From assembly GCA_021774335.1 (NCBI GenBank), contig JAJFJD010000012.1, forward strand, positions 1 to 64,000: a stretch of 64,000 nt of DNA, in the 5' to 3' direction. This DNA comes from Alphaproteobacteria bacterium. Lineage in GTDB: Bacteria > Pseudomonadota > Alphaproteobacteria > UBA8366. A program made the translations under genes and the position numbers. The notes below the pieces were generated by a model. It ran no database searches. It saw only the letters and a program-made list of their open reading frames with translations, and had not been told where the DNA came from. Of the stretch, positions 8,893-17,093 are shown one piece after another (position 1 is the stretch's first letter; each line of letters opens with the position of its first letter).

Positions 8893-9458
8893 AGCGGACC
8901 GTGGATGGATTTGCCGTCGGGCCGGGTAGGCTCGACGGCGTGGAGGGAGCAGGGTGGACGGGAGCTGATGTTTGGTCCCCCGAGGATGTTCGTGAACGGC
9001 TTGACGATGCGGGGCGAACCTTGGTCGCATTGCCGATGCCCAAGGGAGAGAGACCACAGGGCGTACGATCGCAATGGCCGGAGACGGCGCGACAGGCTGA
9101 GGACGCCTTTTTCGCGCTAGTCGGGGCCGATGATCAGATCAAACAGGATTTCTCGCGAGACCATAATGCCGTGCGTGTCGCACCGAATGCTCGGGCGGTC
9201 GCCCGGATGGAGGAGGTGCTGAATTGGCTTTGGTATCTGAAAGATGAGCGGAAGAGGCGGCTATGTCTTGCTCGCGCGCTAATTCATCCGGTTAGCGACC
9301 GTCGTGTCGTCAGCTTTCGAAAGCTTGGACGAATCTTCGGTTCGCACCATGACACGATGCGGGTTTGGCATGATCGTGCTCTATCGGAACTAGCCCAGGC
9401 GTTGACTCATGACCGGGTTCGCAAAACTACGAGTTCGCATGGTCGGCGAAAAACCTGA
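8889..9458 (+). CDS. DUF6362 family protein
   Basis: 189 residues. The features of DUF6362 are present: an N-terminal W-S-P-E-D-V-R-E-R-L helix, a central conserved SQWPETARQAEDAFF, then ARMEEVLNWLWYL and a C-terminal helix-turn-helix-like part (FRKLGRIFGSHHDTMRVWH). The family is common in phages and islands of Rhizobiales and Rhodospirillales, often near terminase genes, and is presumed to bind DNA. The start is TTG overlapping the previous stop; GTG at 8901 is an alternative. Confidence 0.7.
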   Translation: MKRTVDGFAVGPGRLDGVEGAGWTGADVWSPEDVRERLDDAGRTLVALPMPKGERPQGVRSQWPETARQAEDAFFALVGADDQIKQDFSRDHNAVRVAPNARAVARMEEVLNWLWYLKDERKRRLCLARALIHPVSDRRVVSFRKLGRIFGSHHDTMRVWHDRALSELAQALTHDRVRKTTSSHGRRKT

Positions 9459-9569
9459 GGCGCGCGAGGATACTGCCTCGTTGTGGACTGGTATAGTGGA
9501 GCGGGCTTAATTTCTGGAAAAGCGTTGGCATGCTGCGCTGGATAACAAGAAAACAGGCGGACCCTTTTT

Positions 9570-10220
9570 ATGACGGATTATTATGTCCACCATCGCGTGA
9601 CGGCAGAGCCCCATCAATGGAGGGTCGTCAGTGATGAGATTTGCGCCGCGGGCACCGCGCAGCTTTCTATCTCTGGGGGAGCGCTTTATGGCGTTTGGCG
9701 CAGCCAAATCGGCCGTCCCCGCGATGAACTGACGGCTATTACCGTATGGCAGGATGAGGCGTCGGCTTCGGGCGCGGCGGATTCCCTTTGCGCCGGTGTG
9801 CTGGGGATTCGTGATTGTGTTAGTGACGTGATGACACCCACGTTGCGGCCGCACGATCCGAGCCCACCCCTGCGCCAAGGAAACTATGCGTTCCGTTGGT
9901 TTGAGACCCCGTTGCCGAACTGGGATGAGTTTTTAGAGCTTTGTGCCGGGGCTTGGCCCGATTTCGAGGCGTCCTATGATTCCCAAGTTATCGGATTGTG
10001 GCGATGCGGCGTTGATGGCGATACAGGACACCGGAGCCTTCTGTTGACGCGGCGGCCGGATTTGGCGATGTGGGAGCGGTCGAAGATTCCCAGCGGTGAC
10101 GTCGAGATGGAGGTGCGGCGGAAATTAAACCGCCGATACGAACTTTGTGATTGGACCTGTGTCTATACCACGACATTGCTGACGGCGACCGACAAGGACG
10201 ATACCGCCCGTTGGACCTAG
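9570..10220 (+). CDS. Hypothetical protein, possible duplicated dimeric alpha/beta barrel
   Basis: 216 residues, soluble. Two halves have similar strand-helix patterns, with AITVWQDEASASGAADSL in the first and TPLPNWDEFLELCAGAWPDFEA in the second. This recalls NIPSNAP or antibiotic-monooxygenase-like ferredoxin folds, but the likeness is weak. The stop codon shares the palindrome CTAG with the stop of the convergent LysR gene, so the two coding regions overlap by four bases. No function is assigned. Confidence 0.55.
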   Translation: MTDYYVHHRVTAEPHQWRVVSDEICAAGTAQLSISGGALYGVWRSQIGRPRDELTAITVWQDEASASGAADSLCAGVLGIRDCVSDVMTPTLRPHDPSPPLRQGNYAFRWFETPLPNWDEFLELCAGAWPDFEASYDSQVIGLWRCGVDGDTGHRSLLLTRRPDLAMWERSKIPSGDVEMEVRRKLNRRYELCDWTCVYTTTLLTATDKDDTARWT

Positions 10221-11152
10221 GGTGACGTCTGTGGTGCGGGCCGAAGGCCCTCCAGCAACTTTCGGTCTGCCGCCAATGTCTTGAACAGAAAGTCGAGGAC
10301 GGCCCGAATACGAGTCGAACGGCGCAAGTCCGGATGGGTCAGTACCCAGACATCCGTGGTCAGGTCGTCGCTCGGTTCGATGACGCGTTCGAGATTTGGA
10401 TGTGTGTCGCCGAGAAAGCACGGCAAAACGGCGATGCCCAGGCCGTATCCCGCAGCTGCGGTCATGGCACTCGTATTGTCGAACTGCATGGCGATCGCGT
10501 TCGGGTCGACATGCCGGGCCAGCCATTGAGCAGCGGAAAAGAAGTTCAGAGAGTCTCCGTATCCGCAGATCTTGTGGTTGCTTAGATCGCTGATCGACGC
10601 GGGCCGGCCATATCGGTCTATGTAACTTTTTGCCGCATAGCCGCCGTATGCCATTCGGGCTGCTTTTCGACCGACTAAATCCCCCTCGATGTGCCGCGCT
10701 GGCCGGATCGCGACATCCGCCTCCCGGCGGGTTAGATCCGCAACCTGATTATCGACTGAAAAGTCGAGACGGACGTGGGGAAATTGTTCTTGGAACGCTG
10801 GGATTCTCTCGGGGAAATAGGCGATAGCCAGTGAGTCCGACACTGAAAGCCGCACCGTTCCGCTCGGTTCAACATCCTGGGCCACGATTTGGCGTTCAAG
10901 TGCCAGTATTGCTGTTTCAATATTCTCGACGCTTGGCAGCAGTTCTGTTCCAAGGGTCGTTAATGCCAGGCCGTCGGGTCGGCGTTCGAATAATGGCCCG
11001 CCTAACTGGTGTTCCAATTTTCTGAGGCGCCGGAAGGCTGTCGAATGATCAATTCCCAACCGCCGCGCAACGGAGGCCAAGTTGCGGTGCCGAGCGGCCG
11101 ACAGGAATACGCAAAGGTGGTCCCAACTGGCGATAGCTTTGTTCATTGGCAT
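10217..11152 (-). CDS. LysR family transcriptional regulator
   Basis: 311 residues. The N-terminal winged helix-turn-helix (about residues 8-66: LASVARRLGIDHSTAFRRLRKLE) is followed by a LysR effector-binding domain from about residue 93 to 295. The HTH variant (DHSTAFRRLRKLE) belongs to the group of LysR proteins acting on small aromatic or redox signals. The target is unknown. Its divergent neighbour is the cytochrome c' gene, which could be a target, but no binding site is visible. Confidence 0.9.
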   Translation of the reverse strand: MPMNKAIASWDHLCVFLSAARHRNLASVARRLGIDHSTAFRRLRKLEHQLGGPLFERRPDGLALTTLGTELLPSVENIETAILALERQIVAQDVEPSGTVRLSVSDSLAIAYFPERIPAFQEQFPHVRLDFSVDNQVADLTRREADVAIRPARHIEGDLVGRKAARMAYGGYAAKSYIDRYGRPASISDLSNHKICGYGDSLNFFSAAQWLARHVDPNAIAMQFDNTSAMTAAAGYGLGIAVLPCFLGDTHPNLERVIEPSDDLTTDVWVLTHPDLRRSTRIRAVLDFLFKTLAADRKLLEGLRPAPQTSP

Positions 11153-11339
11153 TCATGCAATTTTAATTTGCAATTTTGCCAGCTTTCAACACCGTCGGCA
11201 AACGGCGATGCTGTCCGATAAGGATCGCCTGTGGGAATCCCGCCGGCGTCGTCGCGGACCGCTGGATGGACAGGCGGAGGAATGTCTCCTCGTCCACAGT
11301 CGAAGCGATCTATGAGATGACTCGACAGGAGGACTAGGA

Positions 11340-11837
11340 ATGCTATTTGTCACGAAGCTCGCCAGCGTCATTGCGGTGGCAGCCGTTGTTGCACCGTTGG
11401 CGTTATCGACTGCGCCGCTGAATGCAGCGGGTGGAGACGCCGTAATCAAGGCCCGTATCGATCTGATGCGCAAAGACGTGCTCAGCAACTGGAAGCCCAT
11501 CAAGGCATATGCCAAGAGCGGTAAAGGCACACCGGCGGACGTTTCGCGCCACGCCAAGGCGTTAGGGTCTGCGGCAAAGAAGATTCCGGCGCTTTTCCCG
11601 AAAGGCACCGGGCGCGGCGACTATCCGGACAAAGTGACCCGTGCATTGCCGGAAATTTGGAAGGATTGGAAAGGCTTTGAGAAAGCGACCCAGGGGTTGG
11701 TCGATCAAAGCGCGAAACTAGCGAAAATCGCTGACGGTGGCGATAAGGACGCTATCGTGAAGCAGATTGGAATGACCGGTAAAATCGGCTGCGGCGGCTG
11801 TCACAAGCCATTCCGGGGCGCGAAGGTCAAAAAGTAA
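11340..11837 (+). CDS. Cytochrome c' family protein
   Basis: 165 residues. A signal peptide (about residues 1-29, cleavage near NAAGG) leads to a four-helix cytochrome c' fold with the haem site CGGCH at residues 151-155 close to the C-terminus, as usual in this class. The conserved early motif RIDLMRKDVLSNWK is present. Such proteins are periplasmic and bind NO or act in electron transfer. The start has a strong GGAGG site. The transcript ends at a clear hairpin just downstream. Confidence 0.9.
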   Translation: MLFVTKLASVIAVAAVVAPLALSTAPLNAAGGDAVIKARIDLMRKDVLSNWKPIKAYAKSGKGTPADVSRHAKALGSAAKKIPALFPKGTGRGDYPDKVTRALPEIWKDWKGFEKATQGLVDQSAKLAKIADGGDKDAIVKQIGMTGKIGCGGCHKPFRGAKVKK

Positions 11838-11861
11838 CCGATCAAGAAATACGATAACCCG

Positions 11862-11912
11862 CCCGATCCGTCGCCGCGTTTGCGGGATGCTGCGATGGAT
11901 CGGGATTTTTTT
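11862..11912 (+). terminator. Rho-independent terminator of the cytochrome c' gene
   Basis: A 13-bp stem (CCCGATCCGTCGC at 11862-11874 pairing with GCGATGGATCGGG at 11892-11904, one G-U pair) is followed by a run of T at 11906-11912. It lies 24 bases after the stop codon. Confidence 0.85.
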
Positions 11913-12380
11913 ACAAATCAAAGGGGCCGGCGCTTATGTGCCTATAACAGCCGGTCCAATTGTTATTGCCGTTGGCCAGCTATCTTGATCGCCGGAGACC
12001 GCGCGTCCGTGGATGCGAACACTTACGGCACGTCCGTTGTCCTGGCCATTCCGATACGAAGGTGATGCCGCATTTTAGGCATCTGCCGAGGGTATTGCGA
12101 TGTCCGACCAAAACCCTTGGCCATCGATGTGGTGCGCTTTGGAGCATGGTGCCCTCCCGTTAGCTGGGATCAGGTTTCACCAGTGCCACTTTGCCTCTTG
12201 CCGGAATCATTGCCCGACTGGATTTCTCCCAGTCGGAATTCTGCTGCGTGAGTGAGGCGTTTCTCGGTTCGGAATGTGTCTATTTCGGGGCGCAATTACG
12301 GGATCTGCGGGGAGTAGAATTTCTAGGAATCAAATTCACGAAGATCGGTAAGAATTCCTATTCTTCGCAGTTCGATACAT
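11913..12380. other. Intergenic stretch without a supported gene
   Basis: About 470 bases between the cytochrome terminator and the end of the DM13 gene. A 73-codon frame exists at 12191-12412 on the plus strand, but it lacks a convincing ribosome site, overlaps the DM13 gene and resembles no family. No repeats or hairpins of note were seen. Confidence 0.5.
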
Positions 12381-12869
12381 TCATGTACCGAATTCAAGGC
12401 GTGCCGGACTGATCAGGACGCTGAAATGCTCGCACCAAATAATCACGCTCTTGTATTTTTCCAGCGGCAAACCGGCAGGAATTGCAAAGTTTTGACTGCC
12501 TTTGAAGGCCCGGAGGCGGCCGAGATCCACATACATGGTCTTCGTGACTTCGGTCGATGGCGTAACAGTATCCAATGGCACAAGATAGACGTGGAATTTT
12601 GGGCCTGGCCCGACTTCGAAATCACTCGAGAGATGAACGACGTCGTCATACACCGTCACTGAACCTTTTCCGTAGTGGATCGGATCAGATGGGTTTGCGT
12701 GAATGAATTTGCCTGTCGCGACGACTTTCTTTGCTTCGGCGTTTGCGACCGTCTCCTTCGCAACAATGTCTGCGAGAAAAGCATAGGGATAAACGAAAAT
12801 GCCTGCGGCAAAGCCAAGTCCGATGCCGAGCAATCCTCCGATCACAAACGTGATGGCGAGCCTTTTCAT
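12381..12869 (-). CDS. DM13 domain-containing exported protein
   Basis: 162 residues from the ATG at 12869 (MKRLAITFVIGGLLG). An N-terminal membrane or signal segment (about residues 5-28) precedes a DM13 domain from about residue 55. Visible marks are GKFIHANPSDPIHYGKGSV, the strand GPKFHVYLVPLD and the conserved cysteine in IIWCEHFSVLIS. DM13 is thought to be a redox or cytochrome-like beta domain acting outside the cytoplasm. Nothing nearby names its partner. Confidence 0.8.
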   Translation of the reverse strand: MKRLAITFVIGGLLGIGLGFAAGIFVYPYAFLADIVAKETVANAEAKKVVATGKFIHANPSDPIHYGKGSVTVYDDVVHLSSDFEVGPGPKFHVYLVPLDTVTPSTEVTKTMYVDLGRLRAFKGSQNFAIPAGLPLEKYKSVIIWCEHFSVLISPARLEFGT

Positions 12870-12971
12870 GTTTGAATATCCCCGATAACAAAGAGAAGCG
12901 TAACAAGGCGACAATTCTTACGGCCACCTTACCATCGTCTTTTGCAACATCGGGACGGAAGTTTAAAGAGG

Positions 12972-14042
12972 TCAGCTTTCGCGTAAGCCGTAGCGCAGCG
13001 CCGCGGCCAAGTCTTGCGCCGTCGGCGTTTCGGGTTTGGCCGCGTCTGGGTCATTTTGTGTGTTGGCTAGTTTCCGGGTTGGCTTTACGCCGGTGCCGAG
13101 CTCATCCAAATCAGATTGGGTCGGGGTTCGTCGATGGCGGCAGAGGAAAACGAGATGGTGCCAAGCTAGATGCCCATAGAATAGAAAGCCACCGCCTAAT
13201 ATCGCGAATCCCATCAGGAATATCGCGCCATCATGCGCTCGCAAAATCAATTGTGGGCCTTGAAGAAAATGGGCGACGCTGGAGCTCGCAATGAGGCCGC
13301 CGCATAGCAGGGTGGCGCCGAAACAGATCGACGGATCGAATGCGATGAGGCCTGCCAGGACCTTTCTCTTTTTCCGGATTGGGTCCTTGGTGCGCGGCGC
13401 TTTCGGGAATGCGTTCCGGAATTGTCGCCTTGGCCGCAACGCCAATTCCCAGATCGCGACGATCAGGACAAGTGCGGAGAAGACCACGAGTGCCGGCGCC
13501 GTCCCATGTTCCGGGCCCATCCATTGGCGGAACGCTAGAAAGGGTCCTACGCCTGCCATGAAAATCAAGAGACCTCGGGGGAAGTTGCGGCGCGCTTCTT
13601 CCGCACGCATTTGCAGGTAGGTCTTAAATTCTGCTCCGTTTAGCCAATAGGCTTCTTCGGCAAGGAGGCCCGGGTAGATGATTGCCCCGCCGTCGGGTTG
13701 CCGAACGATATTGCGATTGCGGAATAGAATCTCGGAGAAATCGGTCGGTGGATCTTCCAAGGACTGATTCTTTCGATCACGTGTCGAGGACAGTGCCCAC
13801 GCGAACGTGACGAACAATCCCACGATCGTCCAACCCAGCAGCAAATTCACGAGAATAATGTGCTTCGTGCGATAATGGTTTCGACATACCGCAAGAATTG
13901 ACGGCCCGAAATACAAGGTGGTTGGAACCAGCCAAAAGATAAAAGTGGCGACGAAATCCATCTGAATTGATGTCCCGAGTTTCCGTTGCTTGTTCCGCTT
14001 CACGTTAGCTGCAGATCGAACACGCCGATTCGACCGACTCAC
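12972..14042 (-). CDS. Membrane protein with N-terminal superinfection-immunity domain
   Basis: 356 residues. The first part (from about residue 28) has two membrane helices with the pattern YFGPSILAVCR, then NLLLGWTIVGLFVTFAWAL, which matches the T4 Imm/superinfection immunity family (PF14373). That family normally covers only about 60-90 residues. Here a further part of about 250 residues adds at least four more membrane helices and a charged, proline-rich tail. The start may be the GTG at 14042 or the ATG at 13961. The role of the long extension is unknown. Confidence 0.65.
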   Translation of the reverse strand: MSRSNRRVRSAANVKRNKQRKLGTSIQMDFVATFIFWLVPTTLYFGPSILAVCRNHYRTKHIILVNLLLGWTIVGLFVTFAWALSSTRDRKNQSLEDPPTDFSEILFRNRNIVRQPDGGAIIYPGLLAEEAYWLNGAEFKTYLQMRAEEARRNFPRGLLIFMAGVGPFLAFRQWMGPEHGTAPALVVFSALVLIVAIWELALRPRRQFRNAFPKAPRTKDPIRKKRKVLAGLIAFDPSICFGATLLCGGLIASSSVAHFLQGPQLILRAHDGAIFLMGFAILGGGFLFYGHLAWHHLVFLCRHRRTPTQSDLDELGTGVKPTRKLANTQNDPDAAKPETPTAQDLAAALRYGLRES

Positions 14043-14239
14043 CGCCGGAACGGTGCCGCAGGTTAATTAACCGCTTAAAATGATTGAATTTCGGTTAAGG
14101 ATTGTGCTTTGGCGGATCCGCGCGCATATCGGGCGCAGGGACCGTACCTTGGGTGATAGTTAACAGCTTATTAATCTTGGACTTGCATGATCGAGTGAGC
14201 GGTTTCGCCCTTTGATGTCCGCGGAATGAAGATCAGAAT

Positions 14240-14659
14240 ATGGCCAATTCGCTAGTCCGGCAGTGCGGTATCGTCGCTGTTTTCGTCATGGTCGCTATGT
14301 CCATGTCGGTGCTTTCGCTGGAGTCGCCAAGCGCATCGGAGCAACCGCCGTTCATTATCGAGGGGCAGGCCAAGGCCGTATCCGGCAATACTCTTGAAAT
14401 CTGGGGACATCCGATTCGGTTATGGGGTATTCGCGTAGCTGATCCAAAATCTGAAAAAGGCCGGAAAGCAATCCAGCACCTGCAACGACTTATCGCCGGC
14501 GTGACCGTCACTTGCCGTGCAGTCGATGCTACCTCTTTGCGGCATCTGGTTGCTCAGTGTTTTGTTGGCGGCATCGACATCGCGCGGCCGATCATTGAGG
14601 TCGGGTATGCGCAGGATGATCCCGCTCAATCGGACGGATACTACGCCCGATCGAATTAG
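14240..14659 (+). CDS. Thermonuclease-fold (SNase-like) exported protein, probably inactive
   Basis: 139 residues. A signal peptide (about residues 1-33) is followed by an SNase-like OB fold: GQAKAVSGNTLEIWGHPIRLWGIRV, then TVTCRAVDATSLRHLVAQC and GIDIARPIIEVGYAQ. In active relatives the first motif reads DGDTL and the second GIDAPE. Here the acidic residues are Asn (GNTL) and RVADP, so the catalytic site looks lost. The overall layout is still that of the exported alphaproteobacterial thermonuclease family. It may have kept a binding role. Confidence 0.7.
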   Translation: MANSLVRQCGIVAVFVMVAMSMSVLSLESPSASEQPPFIIEGQAKAVSGNTLEIWGHPIRLWGIRVADPKSEKGRKAIQHLQRLIAGVTVTCRAVDATSLRHLVAQCFVGGIDIARPIIEVGYAQDDPAQSDGYYARSN

Positions 14660-14719
14660 AGAGTTCGGCGGACAGTTGCACGACCCTGCCATCGTCCATA
14701 TCAACGACAATTGCCATCC

Positions 14720-15751
14720 TCACGCGGTATCCAGGAATCGTTCCTCCAGGGCCGCCGTCACTGTCTCGATCGGAATGGCGTCGATCCTGCCGGACGGGTC
14801 GAAATCTCGCGCCCAAAGCGTCGTGAGAGTGGGCGTATAGGGAGCAAAACTCGTCGGCCGGGTCGGTCCGTATAACGAGACCATCGGCACCCCTCCGGCG
14901 GCCAGGATATGGCCAATCCCCGAGCAATTCGCCACCGCGACACGCAGGCGGGCAGCCAAGGCCATGGCGAGGGGGGGACCCTTTACAGTTGCCGGAACGC
15001 CGTCGCGGTCCCATTCCGGGAATTTTGCGTTCGGCAGTTGGCGCCGTAGTTCCGGCAACCAGGGTTCTTCTTCCGGACCGATGAAAAAAACCGGAATACG
15101 GCCCTTGACCTGTTGGGTCCGGGCCAGTGCTACGAATTGATCGAGCGGCCAGCATTTACCGGTTTCTTTATTCCCGGCACCCGGCGCCAGACCCACATAA
15201 TCTGCCCCGTCGGGGAGAAGCGTTGCAGCGGCATTCTTCCATTGCTCCTCAAGTGGCCAGATATGCGATGGGCGAATTGACTGATTTGCCGCGGCGGCTG
15301 TCAACGATAGCAGTTTGTCGGTCAGCAGCGTTCGCTGGCGATAATTGCCTGGCGGCTTTCGGTCCGAAAAGAAAAAGCGCCAGCAGCCGGAAATGAATAT
15401 TCGATGCCTTACTCGCCGCAGTACAAGCGTTCGGATGACGTTTCGTTGGGTATCGAACACCAGATCAAAGCGGCGGCTCTTTAGTGGATGCCAACGGCAG
15501 AGAAGTTCAGCCGGGCCGCCATCGATAAAAAAGTCGGTGATCAATTCATCGATATAGCCATCGACCAACGGTTCAAGAATGCCTTGGAACATGCAAGGGC
15601 CGTAGCCGGCGATCCAGGTAATTCGGGCTTTCGGGAAAGCCTCCCGGATCGAGCGAAGAAAGGGTAACTTCAGGATGTTTTCGCCGATAGCGTCATCGGG
15701 ATTGCTGCCGACGTAAACGAGAATGCTGTCCACGGATTGATCGTGTCTCAT
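14720..15751 (-). CDS. Glycosyltransferase family 9 protein
   Basis: 343 residues from the ATG at 15751. The GT-B fold of heptosyltransferase-like enzymes is visible: the N-terminal GENILKLPFLRSIREAFPKA, the nucleotide-binding LAPGAGNKETGKCWPLDQF, and the C-terminal NCSGIGHILAAGGVPMVSLYG. It transfers a sugar, likely onto lipopolysaccharide or another glycan on the inner membrane. It follows the DUF6165 gene by a short gap on the same strand; these two families are often paired. Confidence 0.85.
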   Translation of the reverse strand: MRHDQSVDSILVYVGSNPDDAIGENILKLPFLRSIREAFPKARITWIAGYGPCMFQGILEPLVDGYIDELITDFFIDGGPAELLCRWHPLKSRRFDLVFDTQRNVIRTLVLRRVRHRIFISGCWRFFFSDRKPPGNYRQRTLLTDKLLSLTAAAANQSIRPSHIWPLEEQWKNAAATLLPDGADYVGLAPGAGNKETGKCWPLDQFVALARTQQVKGRIPVFFIGPEEEPWLPELRRQLPNAKFPEWDRDGVPATVKGPPLAMALAARLRVAVANCSGIGHILAAGGVPMVSLYGPTRPTSFAPYTPTLTTLWARDFDPSGRIDAIPIETVTAALEERFLDTA

Positions 15752-15787
15752 AGCGTTCGATCGAGTGTCCGAACGCAATCCACGCTC

Positions 15788-16198
15788 CTAGTATTCCGTA
15801 TAGGATTTTTCTTCGACGATTGACGAGCCGAGACTTGTGTTGATTTGTCGTTTGATCTCGGCCCGCCGGTCGTTGGTCGTGTACACCGAACGGGCCAGCT
15901 CCACGAACCTAGGCCCGAAATCCTGATTCGCCTCGCACACACGGATCGCGTCCTCTATTTCCCAGAGGCGTTCATTGACAGCTTTTAGTTCGGACTCGAG
16001 ATCGTTTGGCGCGTCGGCCGCATCTACCAACTTGTCCCAAGTTTTTCTCAGGAGCGTGAGTTCGTATCGGACGTTCTCGAGTTTGCCGTCGTCCGTTATG
16101 CGCGCCGATTTGATTTCGAGTATGGAAATTTTGTCCAGCAGCTCGCCCGGTGAAATTTCGACCGTGATTATAGAGAGTGCTTGATTTGACTGAGCCAT
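15788..16198 (-). CDS. DUF6165 family protein
   Basis: 136 residues, mostly helical, with the family's start IITVEISPGELLDKISILEIK and the central KLENVRYELTLLRK. Function is unknown, but the family is found beside family-9 glycosyltransferases and TPR proteins in alphaproteobacteria, as here. The ATG at 16198 is preferred because homology begins there; the frame is open to 16234. Confidence 0.85.
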   Translation of the reverse strand: MAQSNQALSIITVEISPGELLDKISILEIKSARITDDGKLENVRYELTLLRKTWDKLVDAADAPNDLESELKAVNERLWEIEDAIRVCEANQDFGPRFVELARSVYTTNDRRAEIKRQINTSLGSSIVEEKSYTEY

Positions 16199-16291
16199 GA
16201 CGGTCGAGTTTTGGACCTGCGGATGTTTGGGCAAAATTAGTGCGCCGGACCCTATCAGTGCCCATGACCGCGTTCAAGTGAGCCGTCGATG

Positions 16292-16945
16292 CTATTGCTT
16301 GGTCGCGCTGGCCGTTGGTTCTGTCAGACCGACGAGGCGTTTGCGAAGGGCCGCGATCAACGATTCAACCTTGCCGCCATTGTTTCCGATGTAAGAAGAG
16401 AACTCGTCGCGTTGCGCCAACACCATACTGACGCCTTCCACCCGCACGTCGAGAATTTTGAATTCGTCGCCCAACTTCCGGACTTGGAAATCCACGCGCA
16501 AGGCCTCGCCGCCGCTACCCGGCACGATTTTTGTTTTGACCATGCTGTCCTGTGGCCGGCGTGTCTTAACAACTTGTTGTACGTCAAACGTTTCACCGGA
16601 AAAGTGGCTGAATTGTTTTGCATACAGAGCGACAATGTAGTCTTCGAACACATCGATAAACTCATCGATCGATTGTTTCGACGCGGTCCGCCGGTGTTTT
16701 CCCAGTACGAACCGACCAATTCGTTCGACCGCAAATCCGTCGCGAAGCAATTCGCGCAGCCTGACCTCGCGTAAGTTTCGCGGGGTCGCAGGATCGGAAA
16801 GGAAATCGATTGTTCGATTCCCGAGGCGGGTTACGAATGCGCCTGGATCCTTATCTGAAACTTGGGCAATGCCCGACGCCGGTGCGATAAGTGTGCCTGT
16901 CAGGACCAGGCCGACAAAGAAAAGAGTCAGCCGACGGGAAATCAT
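16292..16945 (-). CDS. mlaC: MlaC/Ttg2D phospholipid-binding periplasmic protein
   Basis: 217 residues. A signal peptide ending near SGIAQVS precedes the MlaC fold, with FLSDPATPRNLREVRLRELL, the conserved VERIGRFVLGKHRR and the lipid-pocket strand FKILDVRVEGVSMV. MlaC carries phospholipids between the outer membrane and the inner-membrane MlaFEDB complex. A strong GAGGAGG site supports the start. It is alone: no mlaD or mlaE is adjacent, and an MlaF-like ATPase lies 3 kb away. Confidence 0.88.
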   Translation of the reverse strand: MISRRLTLFFVGLVLTGTLIAPASGIAQVSDKDPGAFVTRLGNRTIDFLSDPATPRNLREVRLRELLRDGFAVERIGRFVLGKHRRTASKQSIDEFIDVFEDYIVALYAKQFSHFSGETFDVQQVVKTRRPQDSMVKTKIVPGSGGEALRVDFQVRKLGDEFKILDVRVEGVSMVLAQRDEFSSYIGNNGGKVESLIAALRKRLVGLTEPTASATKQ

Positions 16946-17093
16946 GGTCGAATCGCCTCCTCAGTCTGAACGCTGGACGATGGTGAGCCATACCATCGCA
17001 AGCATTTTTATTGTCGATGACTGTGCCTTCTTCGCGATTGTATATCAAGTTACGACCCAATGACATTTGCACCTCGATGAATTCGCGATCCCG

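Noticed and set aside
12191..12412. 73-codon frame between cytochrome c' and DM13 genes
   Set aside because: No convincing start signal or similarity, and it overlaps the end of the DM13 gene.
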